This document shows, in pieces, positions 27,534 through 36,625 of a DNA stretch of 64,000 bases. The position numbers and the translations under genes are program-made. The stretch comes from Lachnospiraceae bacterium (GTDB taxonomy: Bacteria; Bacillota; Clostridia; Lachnospirales; Lachnospiraceae), in NCBI GenBank assembly GCA_009911505.1, contig QXXL01000004.1, positions 62,001 through 126,000 of the forward strand, written 5' to 3'. Under the pieces are notes generated by a model that had not been told where the DNA came from, did not search any database, and saw nothing but the letters and a program-made list of their open reading frames with translations. How positions within the stretch are numbered: position 1 is the first letter of the stretch; every line of letters begins with the position of its first letter.

Positions 27534-29907
27534 ACCTAAAATGCTCCTTTCCTACACTATTTTCGGCCAGCAGCAACTCCACCAGCCCCTCATAGGAAGC
27601 CTGCCCTGCCAAAAACCCCCCTTGTATCCCGCGCCCTTTCAAACAATCCATTGTCCTTTCCCCAATACAATAATACCTGCCGTACCGCTTAGCATCCTCT
27701 CCGACCGCATCCAAAAAACGCTCTGCCGAAGAAACACAGGTAAACAGCACGCCATCAAACCCCTGTTCCTGCCGGATATAGGCAAAATCAGGTTTTTGCG
27801 CCCTGTTTTCATAGAGTACAACCTCTTTAAACCTGCACATTCCGGTAAGCGCATCCCGCAAATAATGATCCGCATTTGCCGCTTTTACATACCAGACGCA
27901 CTCACCTGCCCTTACATGCCCTTTTAACACAGCCAAAAGGGCCTTACCCTCAAACACCTCCGGCATCAAATCAGCATACAGCCCATGCCGCATAAGCTCC
28001 TCCCCCGTCTTCTTCCCAACCACCGCAATCCGGCATCCGGCGAGCAGCCGCAGATCCAGCCCGCTTGCCCCCATAGCCGAAAAAAAGGCTTCTACGCCGT
28101 TTTTACTGGTAAAAACCAGCCAGCTTATGCCTCTTAATTCCTCCGCCGTAAAGCGCCTTTTTGTATACACAATCTGCCCGACTTTTAATTCCTGTACACC
28201 CGCGCCTTTTTCGCGCAAAAGCTCTGCAAGCCTCGTCGTTTTCGCCCCTATTTTAGGAATCAGGTAATGTTTCCCTGCCAGAGGCCAATACAAAGGCACA
28301 TCCAGCTTTTTCCGCAGCGAAACCACTTCCCCGACTGCAATAACTGCCGGGGCACAAATCCCCGCCTCTTTTACCACTTCTGAAATATGCCTTAAATCCG
28401 ATACGCAGACATTCTGATCCGGCGTACAGGCACACGAAATCACAGCCGCAGCCGTATCCGGCGGCATTCCAGCCCCCATCAGCCGATCTACGATTTCCGC
28501 CGTTTTGCTTAACCCCATCATAAAAATGCAGGTATCCCGTCCCGCCGCCATCGCCTCAAAATCAATATCCGCCAGTCCGCCATTTTGGCTATGGGCAGTA
28601 ACGGCATGAAAACCTGACGCCATCCCACGGTGCGTAACCGGAATCCCGGCACAGGCACAGGCTGCAACAGCAGAAGTAACCCCGGGGACAACAGCAAACG
28701 GCACGCCATGCCCCGTCAAATAAATGCCCTCCTCACTGCCCCGCCCAAATACATAAGGATCCCCTCCCTTTAAACGGACAACCATATCATACTCCATACT
28801 TTTTTGCACCAGCAGACGGTTAATTTCCTCCTGCTCCATCACATGCCTTCTATTTTCTTTCCCTGCATAAATCAATTCACAGCCGTCCGGCGCTTCGCTT
28901 AACAGCTCCACAGGAACCAGCCTGTCATACACAATGCATCCCGCCTTTTTAATAACCTTCAAGCCATTTACCGTAACCAGCCCCGGATCGCCCGGCCCTG
29001 CGCCGACAAGGTACACCATTCCCGCAATTTGACGGCGGATACACACAGCAGCCTCTTGGACAAGGCACCCCGGATTGCACCCAGCTACTGAAACCTTCGC
29101 CATGCGGCTTCCGCCTTCATTGCCAAACATAGCCAAAAGGCTATACCCCCCTTCTTTTACCCTTCTACAAAATGCGCCTACGGGAAGATGGCAGCCACCT
29201 CCCATTTCCTGCAAAAACAAGCGTTCCACATTTGTTTCACCCGCACAATCCGCATCACTCAGCGCATTTAAAAGGTCAAAAAGCCCCGTATCCCCAGCCC
29301 GGATCTCCAGCGCCAAAACACCCTGGGCAGGGGCAGGTACCACATCCTCCGGATCAAGGTACTGCGTAATCATCCGCTGCATACCCAAACGGTGCAGTCC
29401 GGCAGCAGCTAGCACAAGGCCATCCAACTGTTCCTCATGCATTTTTTTTAGGCGTGTATCCACATTTCCCCGTATCCCCACAATATTTAAATCCGGGCGC
29501 AAACCCTTTAACTGTAACTTTCTGCGCTTACTTCCGGTTGCAACCACTGCCCCTTCCCGCAGCTCCTGCAATGAACCCGCTTCACGCAAAACAAGCACGT
29601 CCCTTGGATCCTCCCGCGTCCAGGCAGCCGTAAATATAAGCCCAGGTGCAGGGCAGCCTGGCATATCTTTCATACTGTGCACGCCAATATCAACAGTTCC
29701 ATCCAGAATTTCAGATTCAATTTCTTTAACAAATATGCCTTTTTGGCCAATTTCCGAAAGAGGCTTGTCCAAAATTTTATCTCCAGCTGTACGGATAATG
29801 CGTAAATCAAACGTATGCATAGGGTAAGCTCTAGAAAGCCTGCCCCTTACATACTCAGCCTGCGCAAGCGCCAGTTTAGACCCCCTCGTACCAATCATAT
29901 AATTCAT
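27526..29907 (-). CDS. fused porphobilinogen deaminase / uroporphyrinogen-III methyltransferase / uroporphyrinogen-III synthase
   Basis: 793 residues, three enzymes in one chain (HemC-CobA-HemD). HemC about 1-290: GTRGSKLALAQAE, HSMKDMP, cofactor Cys in MGGGCHLPVG. CobA/SUMT about 295-535: VYLVGAGPGDPGLVTVNG, VVRLKGGDPYVFGRG, PVTHRG. HemD about 545-785: less conserved, with WLVFTSKNGVEAFF and FDGVLFTCVSSAERF. Together they turn porphobilinogen into precorrin-2, the branch to sirohaem and cobalamin. hemA lies upstream on the same strand with the inverted-repeat element between them; hemB and hemL are not in the window. Confidence 0.93.
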   Translation of the reverse strand: MNYMIGTRGSKLALAQAEYVRGRLSRAYPMHTFDLRIIRTAGDKILDKPLSEIGQKGIFVKEIESEILDGTVDIGVHSMKDMPGCPAPGLIFTAAWTREDPRDVLVLREAGSLQELREGAVVATGSKRRKLQLKGLRPDLNIVGIRGNVDTRLKKMHEEQLDGLVLAAAGLHRLGMQRMITQYLDPEDVVPAPAQGVLALEIRAGDTGLFDLLNALSDADCAGETNVERLFLQEMGGGCHLPVGAFCRRVKEGGYSLLAMFGNEGGSRMAKVSVAGCNPGCLVQEAAVCIRRQIAGMVYLVGAGPGDPGLVTVNGLKVIKKAGCIVYDRLVPVELLSEAPDGCELIYAGKENRRHVMEQEEINRLLVQKSMEYDMVVRLKGGDPYVFGRGSEEGIYLTGHGVPFAVVPGVTSAVAACACAGIPVTHRGMASGFHAVTAHSQNGGLADIDFEAMAAGRDTCIFMMGLSKTAEIVDRLMGAGMPPDTAAAVISCACTPDQNVCVSDLRHISEVVKEAGICAPAVIAVGEVVSLRKKLDVPLYWPLAGKHYLIPKIGAKTTRLAELLREKGAGVQELKVGQIVYTKRRFTAEELRGISWLVFTSKNGVEAFFSAMGASGLDLRLLAGCRIAVVGKKTGEELMRHGLYADLMPEVFEGKALLAVLKGHVRAGECVWYVKAANADHYLRDALTGMCRFKEVVLYENRAQKPDFAYIRQEQGFDGVLFTCVSSAERFLDAVGEDAKRYGRYYCIGERTMDCLKGRGIQGGFLAGQASYEGLVELLLAENSVGKEHFRYE

Positions 29908-29989
29908 AATCTCTCCTTAAAATCCGAATTAAATGTTAAATTATTTATCCTTTATACATTATACATCTGCTTTACCACTGTACTATACC

Positions 29990-30062
29990 CTTTGCCATTC
30001 GGCTTAATCAAAGAAACCCTAAAGGATACCTCTTTGCCATTCGGCTTAATCGAAGAAACCCT
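29990..30062 (+). repeat. tandem 31-bp direct repeat
   Basis: CTTTGCCATTCGGCTTAATC... occurs at 29990-30020 and 30032-30062 with one mismatch, at a 42-bp period. It lies in the gene-free stretch between hemA and the hemC fusion, beside element copy B. CTTTGCCA also ends the inverted-repeat elements, so this may be a degraded edge of the same family. Confidence 0.65.
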
Positions 30063-30069
30063 CCGTAAG

Positions 30070-30380
30070 CCAGCCAAAACCATAGTCAGGCAGGGGCTAC
30101 AGAGAACTGTAGGGAATGGTTGGCAAAAGGGCCGTCAGCCAGAGGGCAGGGTATGCGGCTGGGGCCTTGTGATGGGGGTTAGGGGCTCTTAGGCATCCCG
30201 TCCGATCCACAGCAATGCCCTGCCACGGATGGCAGGGCAAACCGTAACCGCGCCATGGACGGCGCGTATACGGTGGTTGCGTCAGCATGAAAACACCAAA
30301 ATGGGATGCTTTAGAGCCCCTTAGCCCCTGAACACAGACCCAGACGCACGCCCTGCCCTCTGACTGACGGCCCCCTTTGT
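30070..30380 (-). repeat. 235-bp inverted-repeat element, copy B
   Basis: Core 30134-30368 with 24-bp terminal inverted repeats (three mismatches) that extend outward through GGCC and CAAA to about 30118 and 30379. Inner hairpins and second stem are as in copy A. It shares the left flank CCAGCCAAAACCATAGTCAG (30070-30089) with copy A, but has 49 extra bases between two GTCAG repeats (30085 and 30134). The right end meets the hemA stop directly. Together with the tandem repeat it fills most of the 474 bp without a gene between hemA and the hemC fusion. Confidence 0.85.
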
Positions 30381-30381
30381 C

Positions 30382-31608
30382 TTAAATCTGAAATAGCTGC
30401 CGCACCATCTGTTTATACGCTTCCTGCTCTTCTTCAGTATCCAGGCGCTTTAATTCCCTAATAGGCTCCCGCAGCAGGCGCTGCAGCGAAGCATTTAACA
30501 CTTTTTTTAAAAGCTTTTTCTCCCTTGCGCCTAACTGCATTTTCCGATCTAGGTACATAAAGCTATCCTCCGCAATAGCGCCGCACCTAAGCTGCAAGGA
30601 TTCAATAGTCGAATCCATCCGGCTTTGTAAAAGCCACATCTGCGTCTCTGCCAAAGCCTTCAAAATCCTCTCCCTCCCTTTTTTGGCCAACCGCTTCCGT
30701 TCCATGTAATTTTTAGAAACAGTTTCCTGTAAAGCATCCAAATCAATCAGCTTTACCAGAGGATCGTCCGCAAATGCCGTATCAATATCGCGCGGCGCCG
30801 CCAGATCTAAAAATACAACCGGTTTTTGGGGGCAAAACTCCTCCCGCCGTACAACAAAATGGGGGGAAGCAGTTGCCGAAATTACAATATCACAGCTGGC
30901 CATTGCCTGATAGCGGTTTTCATATGAAATAATATCCATCTCAGGAAATTCCATACATAACTCCCACGCGTGGGAATAGGTACGGCTGCAGGCAATAATG
31001 CGCGCCGCTTTATATTCAGATACATATTTAATAGCCAACGCTGCCATTTTGCCGCTCCCAATAACTAATACGCGTTTTGCAAAAATCCCACAAGATTCCT
31101 CTAACATGCGGATTCCCACATAGCTGACGGAAAGCGGCTGTGCGCTGATGCTTAACTCCGTTTTGATCTGCTTGGCACAGGTAACGGCATCCCGTACGAT
31201 ACGGTTTAATTCTTTCCCTGTATACCCCATCGTCCTGGCATAATCAATCGCTTCCTTTACCTGCCCCAAAATCTGATCCTCACCAGGCACCATAGATTCT
31301 AAGCCCGCAGCAACAGAAAACAGATACTCCATCGCCTTGCCCCCGTCGGTTTCTTTTAAATACATTCCGGTATCCACATCCGGAAACATTTCCATGTAAA
31401 TACGGCGTATCTGCGTTTTTTGCCGTTCGTCTGTATAAAAATAATACGCCTCACTCCGGTTGCAGGTAGAAAGCACCATGCACTGATCGACACCAACAGC
31501 TTCCGCTTTCTGAAAAAACACCAGCTTCATGGCATCAGTAAAAGATGTTTTGTCACGCACAGGCAATTTCGCATCTGTATAACGGATCCCGATACTTGCA
31601 AACTGCAT
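30382..31608 (-). CDS. hemA: glutamyl-tRNA reductase
   Basis: 408 residues. First step of C5 tetrapyrrole synthesis, reducing glutamyl-tRNA to glutamate-1-semialdehyde. Catalytic Cys is in LSTCNRSEAY, the NADPH domain has VLVIGSGKMAALAI, and the C-terminal dimerisation helices are present. It starts 3 bases after the upstream oxidoreductase stop, so they are coupled. Its stop is followed directly by the inverted-repeat element. Confidence 0.95.
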   Translation of the reverse strand: MQFASIGIRYTDAKLPVRDKTSFTDAMKLVFFQKAEAVGVDQCMVLSTCNRSEAYYFYTDERQKTQIRRIYMEMFPDVDTGMYLKETDGGKAMEYLFSVAAGLESMVPGEDQILGQVKEAIDYARTMGYTGKELNRIVRDAVTCAKQIKTELSISAQPLSVSYVGIRMLEESCGIFAKRVLVIGSGKMAALAIKYVSEYKAARIIACSRTYSHAWELCMEFPEMDIISYENRYQAMASCDIVISATASPHFVVRREEFCPQKPVVFLDLAAPRDIDTAFADDPLVKLIDLDALQETVSKNYMERKRLAKKGRERILKALAETQMWLLQSRMDSTIESLQLRCGAIAEDSFMYLDRKMQLGAREKKLLKKVLNASLQRLLREPIRELKRLDTEEEQEAYKQMVRQLFQI

Positions 31609-31611
31609 AGC

Positions 31612-33234
31612 CTACACTTCCACCTTATTGAAGGTTATGCCGCCCTCAAGTACTCTGGTATGGCGGTAGCCGTAATATTTCAAGCGGTTCTGCAACAGAT
31701 ACGCCCGTTTTCCCTTATTGCAGACCAGCAGGATTTTTTCATTCGGATCCAGCCCATTTACGGGACCTTCCACGTCCGTCAGCTCAAGGTATGGCGCGCC
31801 CGCAATAGACGGCTTCATGCAGGCATCCACAATCAGATATCCGTCAGCCCCTCCTCTGGCAAATTCTTTTGGAGTAATGGTTTCAAATGTACCGTTAATT
31901 TTATTCATCAAAATATTCAGCGTATGGGTAAACGGATGGATTGCAGTGGAAAAAGGCGGTGCATATGCAAGATCCATATCCGCCAAATCACCCAATGAGG
32001 CATTTAACATTATGCCTGTTACCGCGATATCTACTATTTTATCCACTGCCCCAGTTCCAAATACCTGTACGCCCAACAGCTTTAACGTCTGTTTATCCGC
32101 AATCATTTTAATAATAAACGATCCTGCTTTCGGGTAATAGTGTGCTTTATCGTCTACTACTGTAATCACGCTGACCGCAGAAAAGCCTTCTGCCTTGGCC
32201 TGCTGTTCAGTCAGCCCCGTCCTGCCTGCATGAAAACCGGGCAGCTTACATACAGCCGTCCCCAGCACGCCGCGATAGCCAATACCCGCCCCCGCAATAT
32301 TTTGGGCAACCAGGCGTCCCGCAATATTGGCCGTAGAACCCATCGGCGACCATACCCGTTTCCCAGTCACTGCATGGCGCGTCATAGCGCAGTCGCCCGC
32401 CGCATATATATCCGGAAGATTCGTCCTGCCCCTTTCATCAGTCAAAACTGCCCCTTTCACCATTTCAATCCCGCTGCCCTCTAAAAACGCGGTATTAGGA
32501 CGGATGCCCGCACTTAGGATTACCAGATCAGCTGGATACTCCCCTTTTTCAGTTATAATTTTTTCCGCTTTACCATCCCCTTCAATTGCCGTTACAGCAA
32601 CCCCAGTTACAACTGGAATATCCGCTTCTTTCAACATCCGTTCCGCATACACAGCCATCTCCCCGTCAAAACCAGGCAGCGCATGCGGCGCCATATCAAG
32701 CACCATCGTCTGGATACCCCTCTGCGCCAAATTTTCAGCCACCTCAAGGCCAACATAGCCTGCCCCCACAACCGCTGCACGCCTAATCCTTCCTGTATCA
32801 ATAGCTTCTCGCACACGTATAGCATCATCCGGCGTCCGCACGAAAAACACATTCTGGAGATCGCACCCTTTAATAGGCGGTTTTACAGGGCTTGCACCTG
32901 TGCAGATAGCCAATTTATCATAGCTATAGCAAATCCGTTCCCCTGTGGCCATATTTACGCCCGTTACTTCCTTCTTATCCGGATCAATCCCCACCGCTTC
33001 CGTCTGAGTATGGACACAGACCCCTGTAAGCTTAGCATATTGAGCCGGAGTATTTACAATAAGCTGCTCTTTTTTCGGAATAACATTTCCTATGTAATAG
33101 GGAAGGCCACAGCCAGCATAAGATATATCATCCCCTTTATTCAACAAAACAACCTCAGCGCTGCGATCCTCACGCATAAACTTTGCCGCAATTTTCGTAC
33201 CTGCAGCAACCCCTCCAAGTATTAATAGTCTCAT
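31612..33234 (-). CDS. CoA-disulfide reductase / NADH oxidase-type flavoprotein with C-terminal rhodanese domain
   Basis: 540 residues. FAD site ILGGVAAGTKIAAKF at the N-terminus, the redox Cys in SYAGCGLPYYIGN, NAD site VVGAGYVGLEVAENL, second FAD motif IYAAGDCAM. The last about 90 residues form a rhodanese domain with Cys in LVCNKGKRAY. This architecture is known for CoA-disulfide or per/polysulfide reductases; which substrate applies is not decidable. First gene of the haem-precursor operon, which may link redox state to tetrapyrrole supply. Confidence 0.9.
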   Translation of the reverse strand: MRLLILGGVAAGTKIAAKFMREDRSAEVVLLNKGDDISYAGCGLPYYIGNVIPKKEQLIVNTPAQYAKLTGVCVHTQTEAVGIDPDKKEVTGVNMATGERICYSYDKLAICTGASPVKPPIKGCDLQNVFFVRTPDDAIRVREAIDTGRIRRAAVVGAGYVGLEVAENLAQRGIQTMVLDMAPHALPGFDGEMAVYAERMLKEADIPVVTGVAVTAIEGDGKAEKIITEKGEYPADLVILSAGIRPNTAFLEGSGIEMVKGAVLTDERGRTNLPDIYAAGDCAMTRHAVTGKRVWSPMGSTANIAGRLVAQNIAGAGIGYRGVLGTAVCKLPGFHAGRTGLTEQQAKAEGFSAVSVITVVDDKAHYYPKAGSFIIKMIADKQTLKLLGVQVFGTGAVDKIVDIAVTGIMLNASLGDLADMDLAYAPPFSTAIHPFTHTLNILMNKINGTFETITPKEFARGGADGYLIVDACMKPSIAGAPYLELTDVEGPVNGLDPNEKILLVCNKGKRAYLLQNRLKYYGYRHTRVLEGGITFNKVEV

Positions 33235-33322
33235 TTCTACCTCCTCTTATTTATTAACATTTTAAGCACACACCCTATCCGTCAGAATAAAAAAATCCGG
33301 TAATTCCTGCCAGCCAAAAATC

Positions 33323-33365
33323 ACTCCATATGGCAAAAACATAAACCTCTAGAAAATACCCATAC
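33323..33365 (+). repeat. dispersed short repeat (second copy)
   Basis: ACTCCATATGGCAAAA plus about 27 further similar bases match 14162-14211. It lies in the short gap after the polysaccharide deacetylase stop, again at a 3' end of a minus-strand gene. Confidence 0.5.
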
Positions 33366-33380
33366 CTAACGCCCCACCAA

Positions 33381-34823
33381 CTACTTTACCCTAGGCACCG
33401 CCGGACGCAAAGGATCCAAAACCTCCTTTGCATCAAACAAATCCCCTACATTATCCTGCTCCCCAATTGCATTAAAATAAATCCTAAGCCCGTCCAGATT
33501 CCTGCGTCCCTGCCGCATATAATCCCTTCCAAACCAAGTCCGGTACAAATTAGAATCCACATTGCAAAAAACACGGTACCCCTGTTCCCGCAAATACCGG
33601 AATTTTGCATTTGATTCATTATAATCCCCCCATTCCCCCAGATCCTGCCCATGCGCAAACACAATCGTATCCGTAGGCCCCACAATTGGCTCTACATTTT
33701 CCCGCCACCTCTGCGTGTCATACATCAAGCGCTCTAAGCCCGCTTCCCCGATCCGGATATGCCCCCAGGTATGGCTGGCAAATTCCCATCCATTCTCTTT
33801 CATAGCGTCCGCCACCCTTTTTGCCCCTGCACGTTCTTGTTCTATGTCAAAATCCGGATGCTCTGCCAGCCAGTTTTTTTTATCATCACTAATATCCCCA
33901 TTGATATCCAAATAGCTGTTGTCTGTACGGTAACCCAGAATCCCGTTATAGCCTGTAAGGGCTATGATACCCTTTGCCCCACGGTAAGAAGCGTCCGGAT
34001 GCTCTTCAATAAACGCATCCAGCAGTGGTACGACATCATAAGCCCCACTAACATGCGTCCCGTCCTCCTGTATATATTCACAGACAGGCTTCCCGTTTTC
34101 ATCCAAAATCATCCGGGATGCAAACCCATAATTATCATAGCAGTGATAATAACACAAATCATCCTGGGACAGTACATAAGCCCTTTTCCCAGGAGGCAGC
34201 ATAATCTGGGCAGGGGCATATACCGTATTGCCGTTCTCATCCGTTGTTTCATTAATCAAATCATGTATGCCTACAATCACATATCCCCTGTCATACATTT
34301 CCTGTGTAATTTTCTCAAACTCACTGACAGTTGTCATCCATTGGTTATTTCCGGCAGCCTGGGGATCTGTATCCTGTCCGGCAAAAGCCCGGTTGGGATC
34401 CACTACCAGAGAATGGTAAAATACATGTGTCACTTCTTCCATATTGACAGGCACACATGTCTCTTTTACCGCTTCATAAGAACTGGCCTTCTCCTGCATC
34501 ACGCTGTCTGTTTCATACCCATCGGCCCCCCTTAACAATGCCGCTGCCCCGTCATAATCATAAGCAGCCGCAAGGCGGTCTGCCCTATCTATCATTTCCT
34601 GGCGCACCCTTGCAGCCTCATCATCCTGCGATCCGCCTGCCTTTTTGGACAAGTCAAATGATATCCCTGCCCCGGCCAGCCCCTCCTGCACATCTGCGCC
34701 CTCCTCTTTTGCCCGAAAACAGGCCCGTCCAATAACGAAAACCAAACCTGCCGTAAGAATACAGGCCAACAGAGTTTTTTTCCGTAATCTGTATTGTTTT
34801 CTGACCTTATTATTTTTCTCCAT
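33381..34823 (-). CDS. membrane-anchored polysaccharide deacetylase-like protein
   Basis: 480 residues. Basic N-terminus and one transmembrane helix (TLLACILTAGLVFVIG). The C-terminal half has NodB-like features of carbohydrate esterase family 4: SQDDLCYYH (metal Asp) and SHTWGH (His-x3-His), with EEVTHVFYHSLVVDP as a likely first strand. It probably deacetylates a cell-wall or other extracellular glycan. The NodB fit is looser than in typical family members. The start at 34823 has AAGGA eight bases before it; the ATG five codons earlier overlaps GGGAG. Confidence 0.8.
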   Translation of the reverse strand: MEKNNKVRKQYRLRKKTLLACILTAGLVFVIGRACFRAKEEGADVQEGLAGAGISFDLSKKAGGSQDDEAARVRQEMIDRADRLAAAYDYDGAAALLRGADGYETDSVMQEKASSYEAVKETCVPVNMEEVTHVFYHSLVVDPNRAFAGQDTDPQAAGNNQWMTTVSEFEKITQEMYDRGYVIVGIHDLINETTDENGNTVYAPAQIMLPPGKRAYVLSQDDLCYYHCYDNYGFASRMILDENGKPVCEYIQEDGTHVSGAYDVVPLLDAFIEEHPDASYRGAKGIIALTGYNGILGYRTDNSYLDINGDISDDKKNWLAEHPDFDIEQERAGAKRVADAMKENGWEFASHTWGHIRIGEAGLERLMYDTQRWRENVEPIVGPTDTIVFAHGQDLGEWGDYNESNAKFRYLREQGYRVFCNVDSNLYRTWFGRDYMRQGRRNLDGLRIYFNAIGEQDNVGDLFDAKEVLDPLRPAVPRVK

Positions 34824-34892
34824 GTTGGTTTCCTTCATCTCCCTGGTATATTAACTGCTTATTACATATAAAAGCAGCTTTTCGCACGATAT

Positions 34893-34916
34893 AAAAAAAG
34901 ATTCTGTGCAGAATCC
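34893..34916 (-). terminator. terminator after galT
   Basis: On the minus strand GATTCT GCAC AGAATC is followed by seven T, 120 bp after the galT stop. Confidence 0.7.
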
Positions 34917-35035
34917 CCGTTCAGTGTATTATATGATTGGCTTAATTTCACAAACAGGATGGCTTTGGCGGGCATTTTGCCCGCCTGTCTATGGAACTGC
35001 TGTATACCTCATAGGCCATCCCCTTGCTTTGTAAA

Positions 35036-36564
35036 CTATACCACACTTTGTATAAAGCGCAAAAATGCTTTCCTTCCCTCTGCCGTACACTTATACACAC
35101 CGGCATCTTCAAGCACTTCCGAAAACACCAGCCCGATTTCTTTCCTGATAATATCCCCGGCATTCTCTTCTGTTATACTCTCATATTTTGATGAAAACCC
35201 TTCTACCCAGTCCGCATGTTTTGCAAGCGCTTCATCCGCCCGCAGGTCGGCCCCCTCTAATAGCGCCTGCCTAAGTGCGGCCATTTCATCCTTAAGCCTT
35301 GCCGGAAGCACCGCAAGTCCCATTACCTCTATCAGCCCAATATTTTCTTTCTTAATATGGTGCAGCTTCGCATGCGGATGGTATACGCCAAGCGGATGCT
35401 CCTTTGTCGTAATATTATTCCGCAAAACCAAATCCAATTCAAACAATTCGCCGCGTTTCCTTGCAATCGGGGTGATTGTATTGTGGGGCTCCCCGTCCGT
35501 CTCTGCAAACACAAACGCCGCTTCATCCGTATAGCCCCTCCAAGCCATCAAAATCCGATCAGCCAGATCAATTAAGCGCTGCCGATCAGCACAATCCAGA
35601 CGGATTACAGACATCGGCCATTTTACAATACCCGCTGTTACATCTTCAAAGCCCGCAAACGAAATCTCCTTCTCTACTGGCGCCTTTGCCATAGCAAATT
35701 CATAATGCCCGCCTTGGAAATGGTCATGGCTTAAAATAGAGCCGCCGACAATCGGCAGGTCAGCATTTGAACCGACAAAATAATGCGGGAATTGCGCTAC
35801 AAAATCAAGCAGCTTCCCGAATGTCGCGCGTTCGATCTTCATTGGCGTATGTTGGGAATTAAATACAATACAGTGTTCATTATAATATACATAAGGCGAA
35901 TACTGGAAAAACCAGCTGCTATTGTTAATTGTCACTGGAATAATCCTGTGGTTCTGCCTGGCCGGATGGTTTATACGCCCTGCATAGCCTTCATTCTCCC
36001 TGCACAGCAGGCACTTTGGATAACCCGCCTGTTTGGCAAGCTTTGCCGCGGCAATTGCCTTCGGATCTTTTTCCGGCTTGGACAGGTTAACGGTAATGTC
36101 AAGCGTGCCGTATTCTGTATCTGCTGTCCATTTCAAATCCTTTTTGATGCGGTACCTGCGGATATAATCCGTATCCCGGCTCAATGTGTAAAAATAATCC
36201 GTCGCTTCCTTCGGATCCTTTTTATACAGGCTTTGGAACCTGGCAATAACTTCACTTGGCCTAGGTACCAAAAGGCCATAATCTTCGTATCAAACAAATC
36301 CCGGTATACAACGCCGTTTTCCTTTGTAATCCCGTTTTCATATGCATAATCCAGCATGTCTTTTAAAATGGCTTCCAATGCGCCTTCCGCCTCTTCCCTT
36401 GTCATAGCGGCCTTTTTTGCATGTGCCTGGACCGTTTCTTCCTCAATCTCATCCAGGCCAAACAATTCCAGCAGGCGGTTTACCGTAAAATAAGCATCTG
36501 CCGGCTCAATCAGCCCAGTTGCCAGCCCATAGTCAGTTAAATCCAAAATCCTCTCCAAAATCAT
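35036..36564 (-). pseudogene. galT: UTP-hexose-1-phosphate uridylyltransferase, disrupted by a one-base frameshift
   Basis: Leloir-pathway enzyme exchanging UDP between glucose-1-P and galactose-1-P, Firmicutes-type GalT of about 500 residues. The N-terminal 91 or so residues (MILERILDLTDYGL...DLFDTKIM) and the rest (LVPRPSEVIARFQSLYKKD...) are in different frames. At 36274-36277 the minus strand reads ATGGCCTTTTGG where ATGGGCCTTTTGG would give KIMGLLVPRPSEV. One extra G restores 510 codons (509 residues). The His-rich SHDHFQGGHYEF and CLLC metal motifs are intact. Start 36564 follows AAAGGTGG. As with nrdD, a short homopolymer is one base short, so sequencing error must be considered. If real, galactose use by this route is lost. 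Confidence 0.9.
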
Positions 36565-36625
36565 GTTTTTTCCACCTTTCCTGATTCCATGCACCCAAAA
36601 CAAAAACCGTGCCGTCCCGGGCACA

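Noticed and set aside
29075..29827. 250-codon plus-strand frame opposite hemC
   Set aside because: It mirrors the hemC coding frame, and its Ser/Pro-rich content is typical of antisense shadow frames.
30097..30288. 63-codon minus-strand frame in copy B
   Set aside because: It is formed by the GC-rich stems of the element and has no ribosome binding site.
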